Positions 8,268 to 16,465 of a DNA stretch of 64,000 nucleotides are shown one piece after another (position 1 is the first letter of the stretch; each line of letters begins with the position of its first letter). The translations under genes were made by a program, and so were the position numbers. Under the pieces are notes generated by a model. It was not told the DNA's origin. It was given only the letters and a program-made list of their open reading frames with translations, and made no database searches. The stretch comes from Planctomycetota bacterium (GTDB lineage Bacteria > Planctomycetota > B15-G4), in assembly GCA_029259715.1 (NCBI GenBank), contig JAJDEP010000014.1, forward strand, positions 62,001 to 126,000. Reading direction: 5' to 3'.

Positions 8268-9472
8268 ACTTCCCTGACCTGACCCGCCGCGATCTGTTGT
8301 GGGGCGCCGCCGCGCTGCCGTTCCTCGCCGCGCTGCCCGCGCCCCTCGCGCGCGTGGCCCTCGCGCCCCGGTCCGGCGCCAAGGGCGACCGCGTCATCGT
8401 CGTCGTCCAGCTGACGGGTGGCAATGACGGGCTCAACACCGTCGTCCCCTACCGTGACGACGACTACCACCGCGCGCGCCCGGTCATCGCCGTTCCCGAA
8501 CCGCAGGTGTTCAAGCTGGACGACGTGACCGGTCTCAACCCCGCCCTCTCGCGCCTCGATGAGATCTGGGAGCGCGGTGAGCTCGGCGTGATCCAGGGCA
8601 TCGGCTACCCCGACCCGGACCGGTCGCACTTCCGCTCGATGGAGATCTGGCACACCGGGCGCGTCGACGACCGCCCGCCCACCTCCGGTTGGCTCGGACG
8701 GACGGCCGACGAGATCAAGGTCAAGGGCGGGTTGCCGGTGGCGCGCCTCGGCGGCCGCGACCTGCCCCTGGCGGTGGCCGGAGCGGCGAGCCAGGTGCCC
8801 GCCCTCGCGGCGACCAAGGACCTGGCCCTGCGGTACGCCGGGCGCGCCCAGGCCGCCGCCCTGCTCGAGGACCTGTGCGCGCCGGCGCTGCGGGCCGGCG
8901 CGGCCCAGTCCGTGGCCGAGGTCTTCCGGGATGCCTTCGACGCCTCGCGCCGACTCGACGCCCTCGGCCGGCAACCCGCCACCGGCGGCTTCCCCGGCAG
9001 CAACGTCGGCAAGGGTCTCGACCTGGCGGCTCGCCTGATCGGAGCGGGAGCCGGCACCCGGGTGCTCTACGTGACCCAGGGCGGCTTCGATACCCACGCG
9101 AACCAGCAACGCGACCACACAGCGCTGCTGCGCGACCTCGGCGCGGCCCTCGCGGCCTTCCAGGAGCAGCTCCGCAAACAGGGGGATGCCGGCCGGGTGG
9201 TGACGTTCGTCTTCTCCGAATTCGGCCGCAGGATCCGGGAGAACGCCTCGGGCGGCACCGATCACGGTGCGGGCGCCCCGGCGCTGATCCTGGGGGAGGC
9301 CGTCACCGGGGGCGTCCACGGCTCTCCGCCGGATCTCTCGGGTCGGGAGTCCGCCGATGTGCCCTTCCGCACCGACTTCCGCCGGGCCTATGCGGCGCTG
9401 CTCGCCTGGATGGGCCTGCGCCCGAAGGACATCCTGGGCGAGCGATTCGACCCGCTCCCGCTCCTCTCCTGA
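8264..9472 (+). CDS. DUF1501 family protein, Tat-exported
   Basis: The 402-residue product begins MNFPDLTRRDLLWGAAALPF, a twin-arginine signal sequence, so export in folded form is likely. The DUF1501 core is visible as VVQLTGGNDGLNTVVPY (about 46-62), RSHFRSMEIWHTG, VTQGGFDTHANQ and FVFSEFGRRIREN, followed by GTDHG. The family shares the alkaline-phosphatase/sulfatase fold, but its substrates are unknown. The ATG at 8264 overlaps the DUF1800 stop (ATGA); a longer in-frame extension upstream lacks family similarity and would hide the Tat signal. It is the last gene of the lar-associated run. Confidence 0.88.
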   Translation: MNFPDLTRRDLLWGAAALPFLAALPAPLARVALAPRSGAKGDRVIVVVQLTGGNDGLNTVVPYRDDDYHRARPVIAVPEPQVFKLDDVTGLNPALSRLDEIWERGELGVIQGIGYPDPDRSHFRSMEIWHTGRVDDRPPTSGWLGRTADEIKVKGGLPVARLGGRDLPLAVAGAASQVPALAATKDLALRYAGRAQAAALLEDLCAPALRAGAAQSVAEVFRDAFDASRRLDALGRQPATGGFPGSNVGKGLDLAARLIGAGAGTRVLYVTQGGFDTHANQQRDHTALLRDLGAALAAFQEQLRKQGDAGRVVTFVFSEFGRRIRENASGGTDHGAGAPALILGEAVTGGVHGSPPDLSGRESADVPFRTDFRRAYAALLAWMGLRPKDILGERFDPLPLLS

Positions 9473-9584
9473 CGGTCGGACGACCCCGTCCTGGACGCCC
9501 TCCGGGCCGCCCCACAGGCCCCCTCCCGGTGCGCCCGTCGAAGCTTCACTGAGATGCCGGGGTGGAGCGGCGCGCCCTGCGCGC

Positions 9585-9615
9585 TAGAATCCCGCCTCGT
9601 CGACGGTTGTCGACG
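9585..9615 (+). promoter_or_regulatory. Promoter -10 and downstream palindrome before the ArsC-like gene
   Basis: TAGAAT at 9585-9590 is a plausible -10 element. It is followed by a perfect 7-bp inverted repeat (CGTCGAC, 4-nt spacer GGTT, GTCGACG) at 9598-9615, which would overlap the transcription start. It could be an operator or a 5' hairpin. No convincing -35 element is visible. The remaining sequence of the 9473-9639 gap shows nothing else I recognise. Confidence 0.4.
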
Positions 9616-9639
9616 TGACGAATCGGGGATCTGGGGTCC

Positions 9640-9990
9640 ATGGCCAAGCGCATCAACTGGTATTACCGCCGCAACAACTGCACGACCTGTGCGAAGTCCG
9701 ACGCCTACATGGACCAGCGCAGCATGACGGCCAAGGAAGTGGTCGACGCTCGCAAGGTCAAGCTGGGCAAGCGAGAGATCGCCGCCATCCTGCGGGGCAC
9801 GAGCAAGGTCTACGCCATGCGGGGCAAGAAGAGCGTCGAGTTCGACCTCAAGCGCGACCCGCCGATGGAGAAGGTGCTCTACGAGAACCTGATCGGCCCG
9901 ACGGGCAGCCTGCGCGCGCCTGCCGTGCGCTCCGGCAAGACGCTGATCGTGGGCTTCAACGAGGACGTCTGGAAGGAAGCCCTCGCGTAA
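9640..9990 (+). CDS. ArsC/Spx-like thioredoxin-fold protein
   Basis: A 116-residue protein starting MAKRINWYYRRNNCTTCAKS, with a CxxC pair at Cys14 and Cys17 near the N-terminus, as in thioredoxin-fold ArsC/Spx-type proteins. The following segment (residues 18-60) resembles ArsC-family helices, but the arsenate-binding arginine pattern of true arsenate reductases is not evident, so arsenate reduction should not be assumed. From memory, related proteins in Planctomycetota are listed as an ArsC family (seleno)protein in which one cysteine may be selenocysteine; here both positions are cysteine. It is monocistronic, with its own promoter-like site and a downstream hairpin. Confidence 0.7.
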   Translation: MAKRINWYYRRNNCTTCAKSDAYMDQRSMTAKEVVDARKVKLGKREIAAILRGTSKVYAMRGKKSVEFDLKRDPPMEKVLYENLIGPTGSLRAPAVRSGKTLIVGFNEDVWKEALA

Positions 9991-9996
9991 GCCACC

Positions 9997-10019
9997 CTCC
10001 CGCGCCTGCGCGCCGGGAG
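9997..10019. terminator. Hairpin between convergent genes
   Basis: CTCCCG and CGGGAG flank an inner CGC/GCG stem with a 4-nt loop and one bulged C, giving a 9-bp hairpin 6 nt after the ArsC-like stop and 7 nt before the stop of the convergent minus-strand gene. There is no T-run, so it could act as a bidirectional terminator of the GC-rich type or as a 3' stabiliser. Confidence 0.5.
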
Positions 10020-10026
10020 TCTCGGA

Positions 10027-10548
10027 CTACTGAGCCGATTCTCCGGTGCGGGCCGCGTCCTTGGCCGGCGCCGCGCCTTCCTGCTGCGAGGGACGCGTGT
10101 CGCGGCCAGGCTCCCGGCTGAGGACGATGCGCCCTACCGACTTCACGTTGACGCACTGGTCGGCGTGGAACGGCACCACGAATCGCACCGGCCCGCCCTC
10201 GTCGTGGGGAATCGGCTGGCCGTCCACCTCGTGGATGATCACCGCGGTGCGTGTGGTCTCGTTCAGCGGCAGGCTCACCGAGTACTCACCGTCCGCCGAC
10301 TCGATGGTCATCCACTCGGCACCGTAGTCGGGCCCGGCGAGATCGACGAGCTTGCGCAGCCGCACGGCCTTGCCTTGCAACCGCGCGTCGACCGTCGAGA
10401 GGTCGGGGATCTGGTAGTGCCGGTTGAGGCCCTCGAGGTCGAGCTTGCTGAAACCGCGCGGGCGCCAGCAATGGCCTTCGATCGTGAACAGGGCGTGGTG
10501 GTTGCGGGCAGGCATCGGGGCTCTCAGGGTGCGCGGACGGCCGGGCAT
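10027..10548 (-). CDS. Sulfite oxidase-like molybdopterin-binding domain protein
   Basis: A 173-residue protein without signal peptide. The block GGPVRFVVPFHADQCVNVKS (about 125-144) followed by VGRIVL resembles the oxidoreductase molybdopterin-binding domain (SuoX/YedY fold), as does the earlier EWMTIESADGEYSVSLPL. It is shorter than full-length sulfite oxidases, so it may be a stand-alone domain. A cofactor-ligating cysteine in the usual position is not certain; the single cysteine in the conserved block (QCVNVK) is not at the usual ligand site as far as I can tell. The ATG at 10515 (MPARNHH) is an alternative start. It is divergent from the isc operon. Confidence 0.6.
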   Translation of the reverse strand: MPGRPRTLRAPMPARNHHALFTIEGHCWRPRGFSKLDLEGLNRHYQIPDLSTVDARLQGKAVRLRKLVDLAGPDYGAEWMTIESADGEYSVSLPLNETTRTAVIIHEVDGQPIPHDEGGPVRFVVPFHADQCVNVKSVGRIVLSREPGRDTRPSQQEGAAPAKDAARTGESAQ

Positions 10549-10652
10549 TGTGGCAATTCGTCGAGGCCGGAGGGACCCCGACGGAGCATGACTCTCCAGC
10601 CGCCCCCGACCGGTGCCGATAGATCGGGGAGCAGATCACTCCCATTTTCCTG

Positions 10653-10682
10653 TTGGATAGAGAAGCGATCTACTGCTATTAT
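10653..10682 (+). promoter_or_regulatory. Promoter of the isc operon
   Basis: TTGGAT (10653-10658) and TATTAT (10677-10682) are separated by 18 nt. This AT-rich patch stands out in very GC-rich surroundings and lies about 65 nt before iscR. The segment between and around the boxes (AGAAGCGATCTACTGC) is where autoregulation by the Rrf2 protein would be expected, but I cannot identify a canonical IscR site by eye. Confidence 0.6.
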
Positions 10683-10746
10683 CACGAAAACCCTGCCTGA
10701 GCCCTGAAAAGGGCCACTTCCCCCGAGCCCTCGCGCCCCCGTCCCC

Positions 10747-11202
10747 TTGATCCGCTTCTCCAAGATGGCCGACTACGGAGTCCTCCTGCTGGGGCATTTT
10801 GCCCGCCAGCCGGAGGCCCTGATGAGCACCACCGATCTCGCGGAGACGTACCACATGCCGCGCACGGTGGTGGCCAACCTGCTCAAGGAGTTCTGCAAGG
10901 CCGGTCTGCTCGAGTCGCGCCGCGGGCTGCACGGCGGCTACCTCCTCGACCGCGCGCCCGAGGAGATCTCGTTGCTCGACATCCTCAGTGTCGTCGACGG
11001 CCCCGTGCAACTCATCGATTGCGCCGCCGACGATCTCGGCTCGGTGGGCGAGGCCTGCGAGTACGAGGACGTCTGCCTCTCGCGCAGCCCGATGGTCACG
11101 GTCAACCGTCGGATCGTCGAGTTCCTCCAAGGCCTCACCCTGGCCGAGCTGATGGCCGACTCGGCACCCATCCCGTCCCTCCAGTCCAGCACCCCCGAGT
11201 GA
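10747..11202 (+). CDS. iscR: Rrf2-family Fe-S-sensing regulator (IscR-like)
   Basis: A 151-residue transcription factor, probably controlling the operon it heads. The TTG at 10747 gives [15 protein letters not shown], which matches the conserved Rrf2 start; the later ATG at 10765 would delete conserved residues. The winged helix-turn-helix spans about 1-65 ([20 protein letters not shown], then GLHGGYLL). Three cysteines (Cys92, Cys104, Cys110) lie where the [2Fe-2S] ligands of Rrf2 sensors occur, but the first gap is longer than in E. coli IscR. Cluster-dependent repression of isc genes is the expected role. A 7-nt gap separates it from iscS. Confidence 0.85.
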   Translation: MIRFSKMADYGVLLLGHFARQPEALMSTTDLAETYHMPRTVVANLLKEFCKAGLLESRRGLHGGYLLDRAPEEISLLDILSVVDGPVQLIDCAADDLGSVGEACEYEDVCLSRSPMVTVNRRIVEFLQGLTLAELMADSAPIPSLQSSTPE

Positions 11203-11209
11203 ATCCGAG

Positions 11210-12436
11210 ATGACGCACAACATCTACCTCGACAACAACGCCACGACGCCGATGGACCCGGCCGTGTTCGAGGCGATGCGTCCCTACTTCGTCGAGATGT
11301 ACGGCAATGCCGCCTCGCGCAGCCACAGCTTCGGCTGGGATGCCGAGAAGGCCGTCGAGACCGCCCGCCAGCACATCGCCGACCTGCTCGGCTGCGGGCC
11401 GAAGGAGATCGTGTTCACGAGCGGCGCCACCGAATCCGACAACATCGCCATCAAGGGCGCGGTCGAGATGCTGGCCAAGAAGGGGCGCCACGTCATCACG
11501 GCCGTCACCGAGCACAAGGCCGTGCTCGACACGTGCAAGTACCTCGAGTCCACCGGCCGGGCCGACGTCACCTACCTCGAGGTCGACAAGTTCGGTCGGG
11601 TCTCGGTCGAACAGGTGGCCGCGGCGATGCGTGACGACACCATCCTGGTCACGCTCATGGCCGCCAACAACGAGATCGGCACGATCCACCCGGTGGCCGA
11701 GATCGGCGCGCTGTGCCGCGAGCGCGGCATCTGGTTCCACAGCGATGCCACCCAGGCCATCGGCAAGCTGCCCTTCGACGTCGACGCGCTGAAGGTCGAC
11801 ATCGCCAGCCTCTCGGGCCACAAGATCTACGGTCCCAAGGGCGTGGGCGCCCTGTACGTGCGGCGTCGCAATCCCCGGGTGCGGCTGACCCCGGTGATCC
11901 ACGGCGGCGGGCACGAGCGCGGCATGCGCTCGGGCACGCTCAACGTGCCCGGCATCGTGGGCCTGGGCGAGGCCTGTCGTCTCGCCAAGGAGCGCCTCGC
12001 CATCGATACCGAGCATTGCCGCGGCCTACGCGACCGCTTCGAGCAGAAGATCCTCGGCGCGCTCGACCACGTGGCCTTGAACGGCCATCCCGAGCACCGC
12101 CTGCCCAACACGGCCAACCTCTCGTTCGCCTTCGTCGAGGGCGAGTCGATGATCATGGGGATCCCCGGCGTGGCGGTGTCCTCGGGTTCCGCGTGCACCT
12201 CCGCCAGCCTCGAGCCGTCCTACGTGCTGCGCGCCCTCGGCGTCGGCGACGACATGGCCCACTCCTCGATCCGCTTCTCCATGGGACGCTTCACCACCGA
12301 AGCCGAGGTCGACGAAGCGGCCGTGGAAGTCATCGGAGCCGTGCAGCGACTGCGCGAAATGTCACCGCTCTACGAACTCGCCCTCGAAGGCGTCGACCTC
12401 TCGACCATCGAGTGGGACGCCGCCGAGAAGCACTAG
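11210..12436 (+). CDS. iscS: Cysteine desulfurase IscS
   Basis: A PLP enzyme that takes sulfur from cysteine for Fe-S cluster assembly and tRNA thiolation. The 408-residue product matches IscS in length. The N-terminal [12 protein letters not shown], the PLP lysine in [12 protein letters not shown] (Lys205), the SDATQAIGK block, and the catalytic-cysteine loop [14 protein letters not shown] (Cys329) followed by YVLRALG are all present. The loop is of the long IscS/NifS type, not the short SufS type. Gene order iscR-iscS-iscU-iscA-hscB-hscA-iscX supports the housekeeping ISC role. Confidence 0.96.
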   Translation: MTHNIYLDNNATTPMDPAVFEAMRPYFVEMYGNAASRSHSFGWDAEKAVETARQHIADLLGCGPKEIVFTSGATESDNIAIKGAVEMLAKKGRHVITAVTEHKAVLDTCKYLESTGRADVTYLEVDKFGRVSVEQVAAAMRDDTILVTLMAANNEIGTIHPVAEIGALCRERGIWFHSDATQAIGKLPFDVDALKVDIASLSGHKIYGPKGVGALYVRRRNPRVRLTPVIHGGGHERGMRSGTLNVPGIVGLGEACRLAKERLAIDTEHCRGLRDRFEQKILGALDHVALNGHPEHRLPNTANLSFAFVEGESMIMGIPGVAVSSGSACTSASLEPSYVLRALGVGDDMAHSSIRFSMGRFTTEAEVDEAAVEVIGAVQRLREMSPLYELALEGVDLSTIEWDAAEKH

Positions 12437-12485
12437 TCCCCTCCTACAGAATCCCCATCCGGCACTCTTCCGGAGACAAGGCAAC

Positions 12486-12917
12486 ATGGCCTACAGCGAC
12501 AAAGTCCTCGACCACTACAACAACCCCCGCAACGTCGGCAAGCTCGACAACGCCGACAAGACGGTGGGCACCGGCATCGTCGGCGCCCCCGAGTGCGGTG
12601 ACGTGATGAAGCTGCAGATCAAGGTCAGCGACGACGGCGTCATCGAAGACGCCAAGTTCAAGACCTTCGGCTGCGGATCCGCCATCGCCTCCTCGAGCCT
12701 GGCCACCGAATGGGTCAAGGGCAAGACGGTCGAACAGGCACTCGAGATCCGCAACACCGACATCGTCGAGGAGCTCTCGCTCCCGCCGGTGAAGATCCAC
12801 TGTTCGGTGCTCGCCGAGGACGCCATCCGCGCCGCCCTCAGCGATTACCGCAGCAAGCAGGGCACCCCCGGCGCGGCGCTGACCGACGCCCCCGCCCCGA
12901 GCGGCTCCGAAGGCTGA
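12486..12917 (+). CDS. iscU: Fe-S cluster scaffold IscU
   Basis: The scaffold on which clusters are built before chaperone-driven transfer. The 143 residues include all three ligand cysteines (Cys37 in GAPECGDVM, Cys63 in FGCGSAIASS, Cys106 in KIHCSVLAEDA) and Asp39, whose replacement stabilises clusters in other species. The HscA recognition motif LPPVK is intact at 99-103, in agreement with hscA and hscB downstream. The last 20 residues are an Ala/Pro-rich extension not seen in E. coli IscU. Confidence 0.96.
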   Translation: MAYSDKVLDHYNNPRNVGKLDNADKTVGTGIVGAPECGDVMKLQIKVSDDGVIEDAKFKTFGCGSAIASSSLATEWVKGKTVEQALEIRNTDIVEELSLPPVKIHCSVLAEDAIRAALSDYRSKQGTPGAALTDAPAPSGSEG

Positions 12918-12938
12918 CGCCCGGCGCGTCGTGATCCG

Positions 12939-13322
12939 ATGAGCAATTCAGCCTCCGCATCCACCGACACGGCCCCCGCCGAGGCCACACCCACGGTGCT
13001 GGTCACCGACCGGGCGGCCCGTGAATTCGAACACATCGTCGAAGAGAAGGGCTTGCCGCGCTGCACGGCCATGCGGCTCTCGGTCAAGGGCGGCGGGTGC
13101 TCAGGCTTCGAGTACCAGATCGATCTCGAGCGCAACGACGCGGACGAATTCGACATCGAGACCTTGCAGCACGGCGTGCGCGTCGTGATCGACATGAAGA
13201 GCGAGTTCTACATGGGCGGCACCACCATCGACTTCAACGAGTCGATCATGGAGCGCGGGTTCTCCTTCAAGAATCCCCACGCCAGCGGGACCTGTGGCTG
13301 TGGGTCGTCGTTCTCCATCTGA
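12939..13322 (+). CDS. iscA: A-type Fe-S carrier IscA
   Basis: A 127-residue HesB/IscA-family protein with the three conserved cysteines: Cys54 in KGGGCSGFEY and Cys119/Cys121 in SGTCGCGSSF. The N-terminal 18 residues are Ser/Thr/Ala-rich and precede the usual start of the domain. It delivers or stores Fe-S clusters. It lies 21 nt after iscU and 3 nt before hscB. A second A-type carrier is encoded at 24576. Confidence 0.93.
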   Translation: MSNSASASTDTAPAEATPTVLVTDRAAREFEHIVEEKGLPRCTAMRLSVKGGGCSGFEYQIDLERNDADEFDIETLQHGVRVVIDMKSEFYMGGTTIDFNESIMERGFSFKNPHASGTCGCGSSFSI

Positions 13323-13325
13323 ATC

Positions 13326-13919
13326 GTGGACGATTCGTCGGGCATGACCGCCTGCCCCCACTGCGGGGGCGAGACGCCGAGTTCGCTCGCGTGCCTGTCG
13401 TGCGAGCGCCCTCTCGTGGAGTCCCCGGAGGGCGACTGCTTCTCCCGGCTGGGACAGCCCCGCGGGATCGCTGACACGAGCGACCTCGAGACGCGCTTCC
13501 TGCGCCTGTCCCGGTTGCTGCACCCCGACTTCCACGGCGCGGCGGACGACGCGACCCGCCAGCTCGTCGTCGCCAACAGCGCCCTGCTGAACGAGGCCTA
13601 CGTCGTCCTGACAAGCCTTTCCCAACGGGCCGAATACCTGCTCGGCCTGATCGACGCCGAGGCCCTCGAACGCAACAAGACCCTCGCACCGGCCTTCCTG
13701 ATGGAGAGCATGGAACTGTCGGAGGCCGTCGAGGAGGCCACCGACAAGAGCGCGCTGGCCGGCTTCGCCAAGGACCTGCAGGCGCGCATCGACGCACGCC
13801 TCGCGCTCGTCGGTGACCCGTCCGCCTGGGACCCGCCGGACCTCGATGCCCTCGCCACCGCCCTGCACGAGATGAAAGTCTTCCGCCGCATCCTGCGCGA
13901 CGTCAGGGCCGTCGCCTGA
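13326..13919 (+). CDS. hscB: J-domain co-chaperone HscB with N-terminal zinc-finger-like motif
   Basis: HscB brings IscU to HscA and stimulates its ATPase. The J-domain HPD tripeptide is at residues 66-68 ([11 protein letters not shown]), followed by the C-terminal three-helix region that binds IscU. The N-terminus has CPHCG and CLSCE (Cys10, Cys13, Cys23, Cys26), a likely zinc site known from eukaryotic HSC20/HSCB and absent from E. coli HscB. The start is GTG at 13326, 3 nt after iscA. A shorter start (TTG/ATG) would break the zinc motif. Confidence 0.9.
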   Translation: MDDSSGMTACPHCGGETPSSLACLSCERPLVESPEGDCFSRLGQPRGIADTSDLETRFLRLSRLLHPDFHGAADDATRQLVVANSALLNEAYVVLTSLSQRAEYLLGLIDAEALERNKTLAPAFLMESMELSEAVEEATDKSALAGFAKDLQARIDARLALVGDPSAWDPPDLDALATALHEMKVFRRILRDVRAVA

Positions 13920-13956
13920 GCGCCCCCACCGCCTTCCACCCGAAAAGCGCATCCTC

Positions 13957-15795
13957 ATGAGCAACGAGACAAGAGACGTCGTCATCGGCATCGACCTGGG
14001 GACGACCAATTCCCTGGCGGCCATCGTCGGCAAGGACGGTCCCCGCGTGCTGACCGACTCCCAGGGCGCCGCCCTGATCCCCTCGGTGGTCTCCTTCCTC
14101 GACGGCGGCGAAGTCATCGTCGGCGCGGAAGCCCGGGCCTTGTCCATCAGCAACCCCGAGCGGACGGTGCACTCGGTCAAGCGCCTCATGGGCCGGGGCA
14201 TGGCGGACCTCGCCGGGGAAGTCGACCGGCTGCCCTACACCGTCGTCGAATCGGACAACAGCAAGCTCGTGCGTATCGCCATCGGCGACAAGTCGATCAC
14301 CCCTCAGGAGATCTCGGCCCTGATCCTGGGCCGCGTGCGCGAGCAGGCCGAGGCGGCCCTGGGCTGCACCGTCGAGAAGGCCGTCATCACCGTGCCGGCC
14401 TACTTCGACGACGCTCAGCGCCAGGCGACGCGTGACGCGGCCAAGATCGCCGGCCTCACCGCCTTACGCATCGTCAACGAGCCCACCGCGGCCGCCCTCG
14501 CCTACGGACTCGACACCAGCCGCGAAGGCAACGTGGTCGTCTACGACCTGGGCGGCGGCACCTTCGACGTCTCGGTGCTCAAGATCACGCAGGGCGTCTT
14601 CAAGGTGGTGGCCACCGCTGGCGACACGCACCTGGGCGGCGACGACTTCGATCGCACCATCATGGAGGAGATCTTCGCCCTCATCACCGGCGGCGACAAC
14701 CGCCCGGGGAAGGTGCCCGCCGAGGCGCTGCAGCAGGTGCGGCTCTCCGCCGAAGCCATGAAGAAGGAGCTGAGCAGCGCCGAGAACGCCATGCTCGAGA
14801 TCGACGTGGGCGGCGAACAGCCCCTGCACTACGAGCTCGACCGTGCCCGCTTCGAGGCGATGATCGCGCCCTCCGTCGAACTCACATTGAAGTGCTGCCG
14901 GGCCGCGCTCGCCGATGCGGGCCTGCAAGCCGGCGACGTCGACGAGGTCGTGCTCGTGGGCGGCTCGACGCGCATCCCCATGGTGCGCCGTCGCTGCGCC
15001 GAGCTGTTCGACCGCGAGCCCCACACCGAGCTCGACCCCGACCGGGTGGTGGCCCTCGGCGCCGCCATCCAGGCCGACGTCCTCGCCGGCGGCAACAAGG
15101 ACCTGCTGCTGCTCGACGTGATCCCCCTCGCGTTGGGCATCGAGACGGTGGGCGGTGGCTTCGCCAAGCTGGTCACGCGCAACTCCACCGTCCCGTGCCG
15201 CGCCACCGAGATGTTCTCGACGTCCGTCGACAACCAGACCGGCATCGACGTGAACGTGTTCCAGGGCGAGCGCGAGATGGTGGCCGACTGTCGCCACCTC
15301 GGCAGTTTCAAGCTCTCGGGCGTGCCGCCGATGCCCGCCGGCCTGCCGCGCGTCGAGGTCACCTTCCTGGTGGACGCCGACGGGGTGCTGACGGTCACGG
15401 CCCGCGAGCAGCGCAGCGGCCAGGAGGCCTCCATCGACGTCGTGCCGAGCCACGGCCTCACCCGCGACGAGGTCAGGTCGATGGTCAAGGAGTCCATCGT
15501 CCATGCCCACGAGGACTTCGCGAACCGCGAGCTCGTCGAGCTGCGCAACAAGGCCAACAACCTCGTCTACGGGACGACCCGGGTGCTGGACATGCCCGAG
15601 ATGCCCTTCACCGACGAGCAACGCACCGACCTCAACGCCGACATCCAAAACCTCAAGAAGCTCGTCGGCGGCGACGACATCGAAGCCCTCAAGGCGGCCT
15701 GTGACGCCTTCGGCGAGAAGACCCAGGCGCTGGCCGATAACGTCATCGGCGAGGCCATCAAGGCCGAACTCAGCAAGGGCATGACCCAGGCCTGA
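13957..15795 (+). CDS. hscA: Hsp70-type chaperone HscA
   Basis: The dedicated Hsp70 of ISC, which releases clusters from IscU by binding its LPPVK motif. The 612-residue product has the Hsp70 signatures [14 protein letters not shown] (N-terminus), [14 protein letters not shown] and [13 protein letters not shown], followed by the substrate-binding domain ([13 protein letters not shown]). Length is that of HscA, shorter than typical DnaK, and it lacks the DnaK-type acidic/Gly-rich C-terminal tail. It follows hscB and precedes iscX. Confidence 0.93.
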   Translation: MSNETRDVVIGIDLGTTNSLAAIVGKDGPRVLTDSQGAALIPSVVSFLDGGEVIVGAEARALSISNPERTVHSVKRLMGRGMADLAGEVDRLPYTVVESDNSKLVRIAIGDKSITPQEISALILGRVREQAEAALGCTVEKAVITVPAYFDDAQRQATRDAAKIAGLTALRIVNEPTAAALAYGLDTSREGNVVVYDLGGGTFDVSVLKITQGVFKVVATAGDTHLGGDDFDRTIMEEIFALITGGDNRPGKVPAEALQQVRLSAEAMKKELSSAENAMLEIDVGGEQPLHYELDRARFEAMIAPSVELTLKCCRAALADAGLQAGDVDEVVLVGGSTRIPMVRRRCAELFDREPHTELDPDRVVALGAAIQADVLAGGNKDLLLLDVIPLALGIETVGGGFAKLVTRNSTVPCRATEMFSTSVDNQTGIDVNVFQGEREMVADCRHLGSFKLSGVPPMPAGLPRVEVTFLVDADGVLTVTAREQRSGQEASIDVVPSHGLTRDEVRSMVKESIVHAHEDFANRELVELRNKANNLVYGTTRVLDMPEMPFTDEQRTDLNADIQNLKKLVGGDDIEALKAACDAFGEKTQALADNVIGEAIKAELSKGMTQA

Positions 15796-15827
15796 CCGAG
15801 GGGCCGCCCGCCCCGGGGAGGAGCACC

Positions 15828-16034
15828 ATGGACGAAATCACCTGGACCGACGTGGAAGAGATCGGCTTCCGGCTTGCAGAGTCGCGACCCGACATCGATC
15901 CTCTCACGGTGAGATTCACCGACCTGCATCGGTGGGTCACCGAGCTCGAAGGCTTCACGGGTGACCCCAAGAAGTCCGGCGAGAAGATCCTCGAGGCCAT
16001 CCAGATGGCCTGGCTCGACGAGAAGGACGACTGA
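15828..16034 (+). CDS. iscX: ISC accessory protein IscX
   Basis: A 68-residue acidic protein matching E. coli IscX/YfhJ along its length: ITWTDVEEIGFRL, PLTVRFTDLHRWV and EKILEAIQMAWLDEKDD. IscX binds IscS and iron and modulates cluster synthesis. GGAGGAG lies just upstream of the ATG at 15828. It closes the ISC operon; no ferredoxin (fdx) gene sits between hscA and iscX, where it is usually found. Confidence 0.93.
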   Translation: MDEITWTDVEEIGFRLAESRPDIDPLTVRFTDLHRWVTELEGFTGDPKKSGEKILEAIQMAWLDEKDD

Positions 16035-16047
16035 CGAGGACGCCACC

Positions 16048-16464
16048 GTGCCCGGTTATGAAGTCACGCTCCCCGTCCGTTTCGGGCAGGTCGACTACGC
16101 GGGGATCATGTTCTATCCGCGCTTCTTCGAGAACTTCCACACGGTCTTCGAGGACATGTTCACGTCGATCCTCGGTGTGCCCTACATGTCGATCCTGCGG
16201 GACCGGCGCATCGGATTCCCCACGGTGCACATCGAGACCGACTTCCGCGCACCGTTCCGCTTCGGCGATCCCATGCGCCTCGTGATCGAGGTCGCGCGCC
16301 TCGGTCGCACGTCCATCGACTTCCTCTACCGCGGCTACGTCGGTGACGCGACGCAACCCGCCGTCGAGGCGCGCGCGACGGTGGTCACCCTCGACCTCGA
16401 CAGCTTCGAGACGCTCGAGATCCCCACCGACATCCGCGAGGCGCTCGAAGGCCTGGCCGTCTAG
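16048..16464 (+). CDS. Acyl-CoA thioesterase, 4HBT hot-dog family
   Basis: A 138-residue hot-dog protein. The GTG at 16048 gives MPGYEVTLPVRFGQVDYAGI, where FGQVDYAGIMFYPRFFE matches the catalytic helix of 4-hydroxybenzoyl-CoA/YbgC-type thioesterases, with the Asp as catalytic residue. A longer in-frame frame begins at 15961 inside iscX, but the extra residues are Arg/Pro-rich and not conserved. It lies 13 nt after iscX and may be read through from the isc operon. The acyl-CoA substrate cannot be told from sequence. Confidence 0.82.
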   Translation: MPGYEVTLPVRFGQVDYAGIMFYPRFFENFHTVFEDMFTSILGVPYMSILRDRRIGFPTVHIETDFRAPFRFGDPMRLVIEVARLGRTSIDFLYRGYVGDATQPAVEARATVVTLDLDSFETLEIPTDIREALEGLAV

Positions 16465-16465
16465 C

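Noticed and set aside
10027-10548. Full sulfite oxidase
   Set aside because: The protein is too short and lacks a Tat signal and a dimerisation domain, so only the domain-level similarity is stated.
10621-10690. Consensus type I IscR binding site
   Set aside because: I could not match the known consensus with confidence; only promoter boxes are reported.
14464-15648. 394-codon minus-strand frame opposite hscA
   Set aside because: Asp/Val/Gly/His-rich shadow of the Hsp70 gene with no recognisable motif.
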